From contig JADKDU010000003.1 in the NCBI GenBank assembly GCA_016714495.1, positions 124,001 to 188,000 of the forward strand: a stretch of 64,000 bases of DNA, written 5' to 3'. Position numbers and translations under genes: made by a program. Under the pieces are notes generated by a model, which did no database searches, had not been told where the DNA came from, and saw only the letters and a program-made list of their open reading frames with translations. The DNA is from Hyphomonadaceae bacterium (GTDB taxonomy: Bacteria; Pseudomonadota; Alphaproteobacteria; Caulobacterales; Hyphomonadaceae). Positions within the stretch are counted from its first letter, which is position 1. Every line of letters begins with the position of its first letter. Positions 51,943 through 60,413 of the stretch are shown here, in pieces.

Positions 51943-54114
51943 TTACATGAAGCTGTAGGGCTCGACGTCGAGTGCAACGCGCACGTTTGACGGCAGTTTC
52001 ACACGCTCTTTCCACGCCGCCAGAAAAGCCGACAGATCGACATTGCGATCCGCCCGCACGAGGAAGCGGCGGCGATGGCGGCCGCGCAGGATGGTGATCG
52101 GCGCAGGCGCTGGCCCCCAAACTTCGATGCCGGTCGCGTTGGGCTGGGCGGCGCCGAAAGCGGCGGCGCTTTCATTGGCCTGCTCGGCGCTACCGGCCGA
52201 GAGGATGATTGCGCCGAGTCGGCCGAACGGCGGGAAGCCGACAAGGCGGCGCTGATCCATTTCGTAGGCAATGAAGGCGTCGCGATCGCCCGCAGCCAGC
52301 AACGCGATCGCCGGACTGTCGGGTGCATAGGTCTGGATTATGGCGCGGCCCGGCTTGTCGGCGCGGCCGGCGCGCCCGGCGACCTGCATCAGCAGCTGGA
52401 AGGTACGCTCGCCTGCGCGTAGGTCTCCGCCGCGAAGACCGGCGTCGGCGTCGACCACGCCGACCAGCGTCAGTGTCGGGAAGTTGTGGCCCTTCGCAAC
52501 GATCTGCGTGCCGATGAGAATGTCGATCGCCCCGCCTTCCATGCGAGCGATCAGCTCGCGTAAGGCGTCCGGCGACGTCACCGTATCGGACGACAGGACC
52601 TCGACGCGCGCGCCATGGAAGCGGGTGTGGACTTCCTCCGCCAACCGCTCGACGCCCGGACCCACGCCGGTGAGCGAACCTCTGGCGCCGCAGTGCGGAC
52701 ACAGCAGCGGCTTATCCATCGTGAAACCGGTCAGATGGCAGACGAGCTTGCCGGAATAGCGATGCTCAACCAGCCAGGAATCCGAATCTGGCGCCTTCAG
52801 CCGTTCGCCACACGCACGGCAGAGAACCAGCGGCGCATAGCCCCGGCGATTGAGAAACAGCAACGCCTGTTCTTTCGCCGCAAGCGTCTGGTCGATGGCC
52901 GCCGCCAGCTCGGGCCCAATCCAGCGATTGGCCTCGGGCGGCGCGGTTCGCATGTCGGCCAGCGCGATCGGAGGAAGCTGGGACACGCCGGGCCGCGCGC
53001 TGAGCTTGAGGTGCGAATACTTGCCCTGCTGCGCATTCGCCATCGTTTCAAGCGAAGGCGTCGCGGAGGCGAGCACAATGGCGCACTGTTCGATAGACGC
53101 GCGCAGCACGGCGAGATCGCGGGCGTGATAGATGACGCCCTCTTCCTGCTTGTAGGACTGGTCGTGTTCTTCATCGACCACGATAAGACGCAACTTGCGA
53201 TAAGGCAGGAACAGCGCAGACCGGGCGCCGACGACAATGCGGGCGCGGCCGGCGGCGACTTCGCGCCAGACGCGGCGCCGGGCGGCCGATCCGGCGGCGG
53301 AATGCCATTCGGCAGGCACGACGCCGAAACGCTCCTCGAAGCGCGAGGTAACCGCCTGCGTCAGCGCAATCTCAGGCAGCAGCACCAACACCTGCGCTTC
53401 GGGATCGCGGCGCAGGGCTTCGGCGATAGCTTCGAAATAGACTTCGGTCTTGCCCGACCCGGTGACGCCATCGAGCAGGGCCGCGCGATAGGTATTGTCC
53501 CGCACCATGTTGCGCAGATAGCCGGCTGCTTCCTTCTGTTCGCCCGTCAGATCGCGCGGTGGTCGCTCGGGATCGGGCTGCGGGAATGGCGGATCCAGCG
53601 AGCGTTCGACGTGCTTCAGCGCGCCCGCATCGAGCAGACCCTTCACAACGCCTGATGAAACGCCGGCAGCGCGGGCGAGATCGGCGCCGGACAAGGGCGC
53701 GCCAGCTTCGGCCAGTACTTTCTCGCGCGCTGGCGTCATGCGCTCGGGCGCCTGACCCGATGCGACGACCAGCAGCTCGACGGGCGGTTCGTCCAGCGCC
53801 TCGCGCGAGCGCATCGCCATGGCGAGAAGGTTGCCGGTAGGCGTGCAGACATATTTGGCGGCGCGTTCGATGAAGGCGCGCATGTTATCGGGCAGCGATG
53901 GCGCCTGGCCGATGACTTCTAGAACGGGCTTGAGCTTGCGGTTGCTGGGGACCGTTCGCTCTCGCCAGACAACGCCAATCACCTCGCGCGAGCCGAGCGG
54001 CACGATGACGAAACTTCCCGGCGGCGCTTCTGCGCCTTCCGGCAGTTCGTAGTCGAACGGTTCGGGCAAGGGCTGCGGCAGCAGCACCGAGACGATTCGG
54101 GGTGGAAACAGCAT
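51943..54114 (-). CDS. priA: Primosomal protein N' (replication restart helicase)
   Basis: PriA restarts stalled forks by recognising D-loops and loading DnaB. 723 residues: N-terminal 3'-DNA binding domain (VSVLLPQPLPEPFDYELPEG), helicase LLDGVTGSGKTEVYFEAIAE (Walker A), IVVDEEHDQSYKQEEGVIYH (Walker B DEEH), and LVGVVDADAGLRGGDLRAGE. The zinc region reads CRAC, then KAPDSDSW where C-P-x-C is usual, CHLTG where C-x-x-C is usual, and CPHC: three of eight usual Cys ligands are absent. Start ATG 54114. Confidence 0.97.
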   Translation of the reverse strand: MLFPPRIVSVLLPQPLPEPFDYELPEGAEAPPGSFVIVPLGSREVIGVVWRERTVPSNRKLKPVLEVIGQAPSLPDNMRAFIERAAKYVCTPTGNLLAMAMRSREALDEPPVELLVVASGQAPERMTPAREKVLAEAGAPLSGADLARAAGVSSGVVKGLLDAGALKHVERSLDPPFPQPDPERPPRDLTGEQKEAAGYLRNMVRDNTYRAALLDGVTGSGKTEVYFEAIAEALRRDPEAQVLVLLPEIALTQAVTSRFEERFGVVPAEWHSAAGSAARRRVWREVAAGRARIVVGARSALFLPYRKLRLIVVDEEHDQSYKQEEGVIYHARDLAVLRASIEQCAIVLASATPSLETMANAQQGKYSHLKLSARPGVSQLPPIALADMRTAPPEANRWIGPELAAAIDQTLAAKEQALLFLNRRGYAPLVLCRACGERLKAPDSDSWLVEHRYSGKLVCHLTGFTMDKPLLCPHCGARGSLTGVGPGVERLAEEVHTRFHGARVEVLSSDTVTSPDALRELIARMEGGAIDILIGTQIVAKGHNFPTLTLVGVVDADAGLRGGDLRAGERTFQLLMQVAGRAGRADKPGRAIIQTYAPDSPAIALLAAGDRDAFIAYEMDQRRLVGFPPFGRLGAIILSAGSAEQANESAAAFGAAQPNATGIEVWGPAPAPITILRGRHRRRFLVRADRNVDLSAFLAAWKERVKLPSNVRVALDVEPYSFM

Positions 54115-54205
54115 CGCCTCATGGTCAGGGCAGGCCCGACCCTGTCAACCACGCGGACACATCACGTGACGCCGCAGGCAGATTCAACCGGTTGAAATCA
54201 GGCGA

Positions 54206-54685
54206 CTACTGAGGCGGACAGCGGACGAGGCGCACCGGCTCGCGCGCATTCTGCTGGAACTGCACAATCGTGTCGGAGGGACCGAAATTCACCCGGAATG
54301 TGTCTTCGCCCGTCCGGTCCTTCGCCACGCAGTTGGCGATGATCGTATAGGACATCGACCGGCCGCTCGGATGTTCCTCGCTGATCGACTTGACAGCGCA
54401 GTCTCCCTCGCCGGGCATCAGGGTGATCGTCTTCGCCGAGAGCTTCACTATCTTGGCCGGATCGCCGCAGTCGGTCTCGACAGACGCCCACGCGCCGATG
54501 AAGCCCGGGTCGATATTGGCCGGAGGCGGACCGAGCACGACCGTGCTGTGCGCCGGCGCGGGCGAAGGCGCGCTGGCTGGTTGAGCGGCAGCCTGGGTGG
54601 GCGCGGGCGAATCCGGGCTGCAGGCCGATAAACCCGCCAGTGCGACAGCTCCTAAGGCCCAGATCCGGATGGCGGCTGGTTTCAT
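54206..54685 (-). CDS. Lipoprotein of unknown function
   Basis: 159 residues: signal and lipobox (LGAVALAGLSACS), a Pro/Ala linker (about 25-55), and a folded part with FIGAWASVETDCGDPAKIVK, AVKSISEEHPSGRSMSYTII, NCVAKD and VRLVRCPP at the end. Four Cys in the mature part may form disulfides. No family is known. It is similar in layout (signal, linker, small domain with E-D-C) to the lipoprotein at 56036-56437. Confidence 0.78.
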   Translation of the reverse strand: MKPAAIRIWALGAVALAGLSACSPDSPAPTQAAAQPASAPSPAPAHSTVVLGPPPANIDPGFIGAWASVETDCGDPAKIVKLSAKTITLMPGEGDCAVKSISEEHPSGRSMSYTIIANCVAKDRTGEDTFRVNFGPSDTIVQFQQNAREPVRLVRCPPQ

Positions 54686-54824
54686 TACTCACGTCCTTGC
54701 TGACAGGGGCGAGAGTATTAACGCAGAACGCGCCAATGGGTTCCCTGAAGATTGGGCGATCCGGAGAACCCTAAGGCTCCGCCAGGGAAACAGAGCCTTA
54801 ACGCTGTCAGCCCATCGTCCCATC

Positions 54825-55754
54825 ATGAGCACGCCCCATACAGCGCGAGAGGCCCTGCAGGAGTTTGCGGTCTGGCTGGAGACCGAACGTCGCGCGTCGG
54901 AAAAGACGATCGAGGCGTATCAGCGCGACATCGGCAATTTCATCAGCTTCCTCGTCGAGCATCTCGGTGGCGAACCGCACGTGTCTGATCTCAAGAAACT
55001 GTCCCGTCACGATGTCGTCGCATGGCTGGCGCGGCGCCGGACGGAGGACAATCTTGCGGCATCTTCGCGTGCACGTGCGGCATCCAGTCTGCGGGCCTTC
55101 TATCGTTTCCTCGACCGCAGGCTCGACGCCGCCAACGCAAAGGCGATGATGTTCGAAAGCCCACGGCGACCGCATCGTCTGCCGCGACCTCTGCCGGAAA
55201 AGCTTGCCGCCGAAGCTATTGAGATCGCCGGGGATGGCGATGGCGATGACGTTGCCGAATGGGTGCTGGCGCGCGACGCGGCGATCCTCTCGCTGCTCTA
55301 TGGCGCGGGGCTTCGTCTCTCTGAAGCGCTGTCGCTGACCGGCAAGGATACGCCTGCGCCTGACGCGCTGCGTGTCTACGGCAAGGGCCGCAAGGTGAGG
55401 ATTGTGCCGCTGATCCGCGTGGTGCGCGAGGCGATCAACGACTATCGCAAGGCATGCCCCTATCCGGCCGCGCCTGACGAACCGCTTTTCCGCGGGACAA
55501 AGGGCGGCCCGCTGAATCCGCGCCTGGTGCAGCGCCTGATGGAGAAGCTGCGCATCCGTCTTGGACTGCCGGAAACGGCGACGCCGCACGCGCTGCGCCA
55601 TTCATTCGCGACCCACCTGCTCGCCAATGGAGGCGACCTGCGCTCGATCCAGGCGCTACTTGGCCATGCCAGCCTGTCGACAACGCAGATCTACACCGGC
55701 GTTGACGCCGCAAGGCTGATGAAGGTGCATGCCGAGGCGCATCCGAGGGCGTGA
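54825..55754 (+). CDS. xerC: Tyrosine recombinase XerC
   Basis: XerC resolves chromosome dimers at dif with XerD. 309 residues: SAM-like N-domain (FAVWLETERRASEKTIEAYQ, LRAFYRFLDRR) and catalytic domain with GAGLRLSEALSL (Arg near 164), YGKGRKVRIVPL (Lys), PHALRHSFATHLLANGGDLR (H-x-x-R near 256), LGHASLSTTQIYTG (His and catalytic Tyr). ATG 54825 follows a divergent lipoprotein. The order priA-xerC near atp genes is common in this class. Confidence 0.96.
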   Translation: MSTPHTAREALQEFAVWLETERRASEKTIEAYQRDIGNFISFLVEHLGGEPHVSDLKKLSRHDVVAWLARRRTEDNLAASSRARAASSLRAFYRFLDRRLDAANAKAMMFESPRRPHRLPRPLPEKLAAEAIEIAGDGDGDDVAEWVLARDAAILSLLYGAGLRLSEALSLTGKDTPAPDALRVYGKGRKVRIVPLIRVVREAINDYRKACPYPAAPDEPLFRGTKGGPLNPRLVQRLMEKLRIRLGLPETATPHALRHSFATHLLANGGDLRSIQALLGHASLSTTQIYTGVDAARLMKVHAEAHPRA

Positions 55755-55761
55755 GCCGAAA

Positions 55762-55974
55762 CTACTGGCCCAGCGCTCCGCTGAACGCGTTCATCATACA
55801 CTGCTCGATGCCCTTCTGCTCCTCGGGCGTCAGGTTCGACAGCACGTCCATCGGGTTCTTGTTCTCGTTCTTCGCCTGGAACTGCTTGCACCAATCCGGC
55901 GAGCCAACAGCCGGACTGCAGGCCGTGGCCAGCACGGCGGATGCGGCTATGAGTCCGTAGAAAGCAATGCGCAT
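55762..55974 (-). CDS. Small lipoprotein
   Basis: 70 residues: LIAASAVLATACS lipobox, then GSPDWCKQFQAKNENKNPMD, VLSNLTPEEQKGIEQCMMNA. The two Cys and the 'W-C' pattern recall small DUF3012-like lipoproteins, but the match is weak. It converges with xerC, 7 bases apart. Strong codon use supports coding despite its size. Confidence 0.8.
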   Translation of the reverse strand: MRIAFYGLIAASAVLATACSPAVGSPDWCKQFQAKNENKNPMDVLSNLTPEEQKGIEQCMMNAFSGALGQ

Positions 55975-56035
55975 GTAGTCCCCCTTGTGATTTCGTCCCG
56001 GTCCGGACGAACCCTGACGAGACGGCAGACCCGAG

Positions 56036-56437
56036 TCAACCAGCGCCGGCAGGAGCAGCCGGTTTGACGACTGCCGCGCAGCCGCTGAGCTTTTCGCCCT
56101 TCCAGTTGGCGACGACGGACCAATTATACTCGCGCTCGCCCAACCCGTCCTCGCAGGGGCCTTGGCGCAACGTCATCACGAAATCGCCTTCGGGCGTCTT
56201 CGAGGTAAGGATCGTCGCGTCCTTCTCGCCTTTCGATTTGACGGGAAGCTCGCCCGCGATGTCACGCTCGCCCAGCACGGCGATGGTGGTGATTTTCTGC
56301 GCACGCACGATTTTCACTCCCCAGAACGCAGGCTCCATGCCGTTGATCTCCAAATCGCCATCAAGCTCGGCGTCCGCAGGCGAACAGGCGGCCAGCAGGG
56401 CGATGAGAGCGGCGGATGCACAGGCAAGCTTCAGCAT
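56036..56437 (-). CDS. Lipoprotein of unknown function
   Basis: 133 residues: signal and lipobox (SAALIALLAACS), then GDLEINGMEPAFWGVKIVRA, TSKTPEGDFVMTLRQGPCED and the end NWSVVANWKGEKLSGCAAVV. It looks like small periplasmic proteins with a beta sandwich and one disulfide (GPC...GCA), often near META/heat-shock-like domains; not assigned. ATG 56437 with GGAGACT upstream. Confidence 0.78.
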   Translation of the reverse strand: MLKLACASAALIALLAACSPADAELDGDLEINGMEPAFWGVKIVRAQKITTIAVLGERDIAGELPVKSKGEKDATILTSKTPEGDFVMTLRQGPCEDGLGEREYNWSVVANWKGEKLSGCAAVVKPAAPAGAG

Positions 56438-56581
56438 GACAGTCTCCTTCTTGCGCTTGATCTAGCGTAACGCGGCGGAAGTCCAAAGCCTTGAAACGCA
56501 ACCGGCCTCTGTCCCGCAAACCTTCATCTGCCAGAAATTCCGGCGCGTTGCATGCATTGCAGGGATGGATAGAGTGAATTC

Positions 56582-57961
56582 ATGAGTCTGGAGACCAGCT
56601 TCTTCCGGATGACCGCTGCGCAGCTCGCCGCCGGGCTGAGAAAGAAAGCATTCAGCGCGCAGGAGCTGTGCCGCGCGTCGATCGAGCGGATCCAGCAGCT
56701 TGACCCGCAGATCAACGCCGTCGTGGTGCGCGATTTCGAGCGCGCACACACCGAAGCGCGGCTGGCCGACGAGGCGCTGGCCCGCGGCGAACAGAAGACG
56801 CTGACCGGCATTCCGGTGACCGTGAAGGAAAGCTTTGACCTGCGCCATCACGCGACGACCTGGGGCCTCACGATCCATAGTGAGCATGTTGCGCGCGAGG
56901 ATGCGTTGGCCGTGCAACGCCTGAAAGCGGCGGGCGCGGTTGTGCTCGGCAAGACCAATGTGCCGCCGGCGCTGGGCGACTGGCAGTCGGCTAATCCAAT
57001 CTATGGGCGGACGAACAATCCTTATGATGTGACGCGATCTCCTGGCGGATCGTCGGGTGGCGGGGCAGCGGCGATTGCGATGGGCTTCTCCGCCCTCGAG
57101 ATGGGGTCGGATATCGGCGGATCAATCCGCGTGCCCGCGGCTTTCTGCGGCGTGTATGGACACAAGCCCAGTCATGGCCTGCTGCCGATGGGCGGGCATG
57201 CGGCGGGCGGGGCACTGGCTGCGCCACAGCTGTTGAGCGTGATCGGACCGATGGCGCGATCGGCGCAGGATCTGGCGATGGCGCTGGATGTGGTTGCCGG
57301 ACCGGATGCGGAATCGCCGGCCAACAAGGTTGCGCTGCCGCCACCGCGTCATGCGCTGCTGAGAAACTTCCGCGTCTTCCTGCTTGATCATCATCCGGTC
57401 GCACGGGCGGACAGGAACATTCTTGGCGCGCTTGAGAAACTGGCCGATCATCTGACCCGGGAAGGTGCGACGGTGGCGCGGCAATCGAGCCTGCTGCCGG
57501 ACCTGAATGTGCAGTGGAAGGCTTATCAGATCATCCTGCACACCATCCTTTCGCATCGCGATCCTACTGTGACGCGTGCGCCGATTTCGGCGCATGACTG
57601 GCTTGATCAGCTGGACCTGCAATTGCGGATCCGCCGGCAGTGGCATGAGTTCTTCCGGCATTTCGACATCGTGATCTGCCCGGCTTTCGGCACATCTGCC
57701 TTTCCGCATTCAGACGAGATGGATTGGCGCAACCGGTCGCTCGATATCGACGGCGAGGTTGCGAATTTCGGCGCGCAGCTTGGCTGGGCGGGGATCGCGA
57801 CGGTGGCGGATCTGCCATCGACAGCGACCCCGCTTGGCCTCAGCGCCTCCGGCCTGCCGGTTGCCGTCCAGGCGATTGGGCCTTTCCTCGATGACAAGAC
57901 CACGATCGCTTTCGCGGGCATGGTCGGCCATGAGATTGAGCCGCCAGCGCTGGCGTTGTGA
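56582..57961 (+). CDS. Amidase (AS family)
   Basis: 459 residues with the amidase signature: GIPVTVKESFDLRHHATTWG (catalytic Lys near 84), NPYDVTRSPGGSSGGGAAAI (cis-Ser near 160) and MGSDIGGSIRVPAAFCGVYG (catalytic Ser near 184). The C-terminal part has ATPLGLSASGLPVAVQAIGP as in the family. It hydrolyses an amide bond; the substrate is unknown. ATG 56582. It is convergent with the EamA permease gene, with the two stops adjoining. Confidence 0.94.
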   Translation: MSLETSFFRMTAAQLAAGLRKKAFSAQELCRASIERIQQLDPQINAVVVRDFERAHTEARLADEALARGEQKTLTGIPVTVKESFDLRHHATTWGLTIHSEHVAREDALAVQRLKAAGAVVLGKTNVPPALGDWQSANPIYGRTNNPYDVTRSPGGSSGGGAAAIAMGFSALEMGSDIGGSIRVPAAFCGVYGHKPSHGLLPMGGHAAGGALAAPQLLSVIGPMARSAQDLAMALDVVAGPDAESPANKVALPPPRHALLRNFRVFLLDHHPVARADRNILGALEKLADHLTREGATVARQSSLLPDLNVQWKAYQIILHTILSHRDPTVTRAPISAHDWLDQLDLQLRIRRQWHEFFRHFDIVICPAFGTSAFPHSDEMDWRNRSLDIDGEVANFGAQLGWAGIATVADLPSTATPLGLSASGLPVAVQAIGPFLDDKTTIAFAGMVGHEIEPPALAL

Positions 57962-58909
57962 TCACCAGGTTCGGGCGCCGGCGGTTCGCGTGATCCTTGG
58001 CTTGGCGAGCAGCCAGACGCCGACGATTGTCAGCACCATCGAAGCGACGTGGGGCCAGCCGAAGGGTTCGTGCAGGATCATCACCGCCGCCCACGCCGCC
58101 ACGACGGGACCGACGCCGCCGACTGCGCTCATGGGGCCGGGGCCGATGCGGCTGATCGCTTCGGCGATCATGAAGCTCGGGATCACGGTGCAGACCATGG
58201 CGAGCACGAGGGCGAGCCAGTAGCCGTTCGCCGTGACAGGCGGCGGGGAGTGGAAGGCCATGTCGACGCCGGCCTGCGTCAGGAAGACGATCGATGCAGC
58301 CGACATGCCGAAGGCGGTGAACAGGGTCGATCCCATGCGGATGATGATGGGTTTCGAAGCGGTGACGTAGACGGCGTAGATAAGGGCGCCAGCGAAAATG
58401 AGACCGCCGCCGAGCCATGCGTTGGGACCTTGATGGTCGATCTCGGCGCCGAACAGGATCGCGACGCCGGCATAGGCGAGGCACAGCGCAATCACGTGGC
58501 GGCGCGTGAGCTTGTCCTTCAGGAAGAAGAAGGAAAGGCCGGCGACCATGGTGGGGTAGATATAGAGGATCAGGCGTTCGAGCTGGGCCGAGACGTATTT
58601 CAGGCCCTCGAAATTGAGCCAGGATGATAGGCAATAGCTCATAATGCCGAGGCCGGCGGCCGCCGCGTAGGTCTTCAGCGACGGCTGTTTCTTCAGACGC
58701 ATCCACGCATAGACGCCGACCGCGAGATAGGCCGGCAGCGAGAAGGCCATGCGCAGCGTCAGGAGTTGCGAGACGCCGATGCCTTCGGCGAAGGCGAGCT
58801 TGATGACGACGCCCTTGAGCGAGAAGAGCGCGGCGCCGAGAGCGGCGAGGCCCACACCGATAGCGCGGTTGCGGGCTTCGTGATCGACTGGGAGGGCCTC
58901 GGTCGTCAT
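57962..58909 (-). CDS. EamA/DMT-superfamily permease
   Basis: 315 residues with about ten transmembrane helices and two EamA repeats: first repeat ALGAALFSLKGVVIKLAFAE to VAGLSFFFLKDKLTRRHVIA, second repeat GGLIFAGALIYAVYVTASKP to MILHEPFGWPHVASMVLTIV. The family exports or imports metabolites and amino acids. ATG 58909 is used instead of 59038, since the extra N-terminal residues are not membrane-like. Convergent with the amidase. Confidence 0.92.
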   Translation of the reverse strand: MTTEALPVDHEARNRAIGVGLAALGAALFSLKGVVIKLAFAEGIGVSQLLTLRMAFSLPAYLAVGVYAWMRLKKQPSLKTYAAAAGLGIMSYCLSSWLNFEGLKYVSAQLERLILYIYPTMVAGLSFFFLKDKLTRRHVIALCLAYAGVAILFGAEIDHQGPNAWLGGGLIFAGALIYAVYVTASKPIIIRMGSTLFTAFGMSAASIVFLTQAGVDMAFHSPPPVTANGYWLALVLAMVCTVIPSFMIAEAISRIGPGPMSAVGGVGPVVAAWAAVMILHEPFGWPHVASMVLTIVGVWLLAKPRITRTAGARTW

Positions 58910-59335
58910 CTTCGTCTCTCCGCTCGCCCCTTCAGTATTTGCCTGGTTCAGGGCGGAGAGTGCTGGTCGGGACGAGGGTCGCCGGCGCTTCCGCCGCCGG
59001 CCCGGTCGCGCTAGTCGCGACGCGCCGGCGCAAGCCATTTGTTGGCCTGCTTAAGTCGAAGGGTCTTGGCGCGGGTGGTCATGCGTGGGGTCCTAGGCCG
59101 GTTTTTCTGACGGTGCAACGGATCGGAGACGGAAGTGAGTGAGATTTCGACTTGTTGCGGGGCGTGTGGGAGCTTGTGGCGCCGAAGTTCGGCTCGAAAC
59201 CGCGGCTTTGGGAGCGGGCGTGAAATCAGGAGCGAAGGCTTTTCGCCATCCTCTGAGTTGGGAACCGCTTGTCCCGCATTCCTCGGGCATGAGCTTTGTC
59301 GCTCTCCTCCCCGCTCGCGGGAGGACGAGGTTTCG
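58910..59335. other. Gap with one possible tiny frame
   Basis: Apart from a possible 23-residue frame at 59011-59082 on the minus strand nothing in this 426-base gap looks coding. The sequence is GC-rich with no clear dyad. It must hold the promoter of the EamA gene and the terminator of the hydrolase gene. Confidence 0.5.
59011..59082 (-). CDS. Possible 23-residue basic peptide
   Basis: ATG 59082 to TAG 59011 reads MTTRAKTLRLKQANKWLAPA and three more residues. AGGA lies nine bases upstream. Its basic, helical character resembles small peptides, but chance cannot be excluded. Confidence 0.2.
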   Translation of the reverse strand: MTTRAKTLRLKQANKWLAPARRD

Positions 59336-60238
59336 CTACTGGGCGAGGTGCGCTGCCGCCCATTGGCCGAGGCGTTGGATGGCCTGGCGGGACTGAGCGA
59401 GCATGGGATAGCGGGCCTGGAAGACGTGGAACATCTCGGGCCAGATTTCGAGCGTGAGGGGCACGCCGGCGGCGCCGAGGCGTTCGGCCAGCACGGTTGA
59501 ATCCGACATCAGGATTTCGGCTTCGCCGGTCTGGATGAAAGCGGGCGGAAGGCCGCGCAGGTCTGCGTCGAGGATGGAAAGGTTGGCGTTGGCTTCGCCG
59601 CCATATTGCTTCGCGCGCGTGTTCAGCACCGACGTTGTGAGGAAGGGATCGCGTTGGGCCTTGGCAGTGTGGCTCCAGCCGCGGTTGGCGAGATCAACCC
59701 AGGGGCTCAACAGGATCATGCCGGCGGGCATCGCGACGCCCTGCTCTTTCAGCTTCATCGCAGCGGCGACGACAAGGCCGCCGCCGGCGCTGTCGCCAGC
59801 GAGGATGACGCGATTGGCATGCACGCCTTCGGCAAGGATGGCGCCATAGGCGAGGACGATATCTTCGAGCGCCGCAGGATGGCGATGTTCGGGGGCAAGG
59901 CGATAGTCGGGCAGGATGGCCGCGACCTTCGCGGCGACGGCGACCTGACTGGCGAGGCCCTTGTGCGAGCGCGAAGAGCCCATGGCGAAGCCGCCGCCGT
60001 GCGCCCAGAGAATGACATGGTCGCCGCTGCAGCCCTTTGGCAGCAGGCCGAGGCAGGAAACGCCGCCGAGATCGATCTCGGACTGGGTCGACATCTCGGG
60101 CATCGGATCGTTTTCGGAATAAGCGTCGTAGGCGCGGCGCTGCGCTTCCAGATCGGACGGATCGACGCCCTGAAGCCGCCGTGCAAGCGATTCACGGACC
60201 TGGGCCAAATCGCCTGTCAGGCTTGAAATGGTGCTCAA
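59336..60238 (-). CDS. Alpha/beta hydrolase, hormone-sensitive lipase type
   Basis: 300 residues: VILWAHGGGFAMGSSRSHKG (the HGGG oxyanion motif near 80), VILAGDSAGGGLVVAAAMKL (GDSAGG with the nucleophile near 150), GEAEILMSDS (Asp) and EMFHVFQARYPM (His). It is a soluble esterase of the HSL group. ATG 60238. The lpdA gene follows upstream on the same strand after a repeat. Confidence 0.93.
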   Translation of the reverse strand: MSTISSLTGDLAQVRESLARRLQGVDPSDLEAQRRAYDAYSENDPMPEMSTQSEIDLGGVSCLGLLPKGCSGDHVILWAHGGGFAMGSSRSHKGLASQVAVAAKVAAILPDYRLAPEHRHPAALEDIVLAYGAILAEGVHANRVILAGDSAGGGLVVAAAMKLKEQGVAMPAGMILLSPWVDLANRGWSHTAKAQRDPFLTTSVLNTRAKQYGGEANANLSILDADLRGLPPAFIQTGEAEILMSDSTVLAERLGAAGVPLTLEIWPEMFHVFQARYPMLAQSRQAIQRLGQWAAAHLAQ

Positions 60239-60354
60239 CGCGTCCCTCCACGCAGCTCAGCCCCAAGGCGAACCAAGCACAAGCGCCGCGCAAAGGCCAT
60301 GCCGTTCTGGCGGCGTTAACTGCTATGGCCACGCGGGTACCGGCCCCCAGCCAA

Positions 60355-60411
60355 CCCCTCCGTCATTCGGCTGGGCCGAACACGACCTCCCCGCCTTCAG
60401 CAAGGGAGGTC
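60355..60411. repeat. Copy of the CCCCTCCGTC repeat family
   Basis: CCCCTCCGTCATT and CGACCTCCCCG, with TCGGC-TGG-GCCGA hairpin between, followed by GGGAGGT which pairs with ACCTCCC. This is a shorter relative of the element at 41578 and lies 3 bases after the lpdA stop, where it could act as a terminator. Confidence 0.5.
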
Positions 60412-60413
60412 AA

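Noticed and set aside
54825..55754. XerC as an integrase of a mobile island
   Set aside because: It has the length and motifs of the housekeeping XerC, and no attachment sites or phage genes lie nearby.
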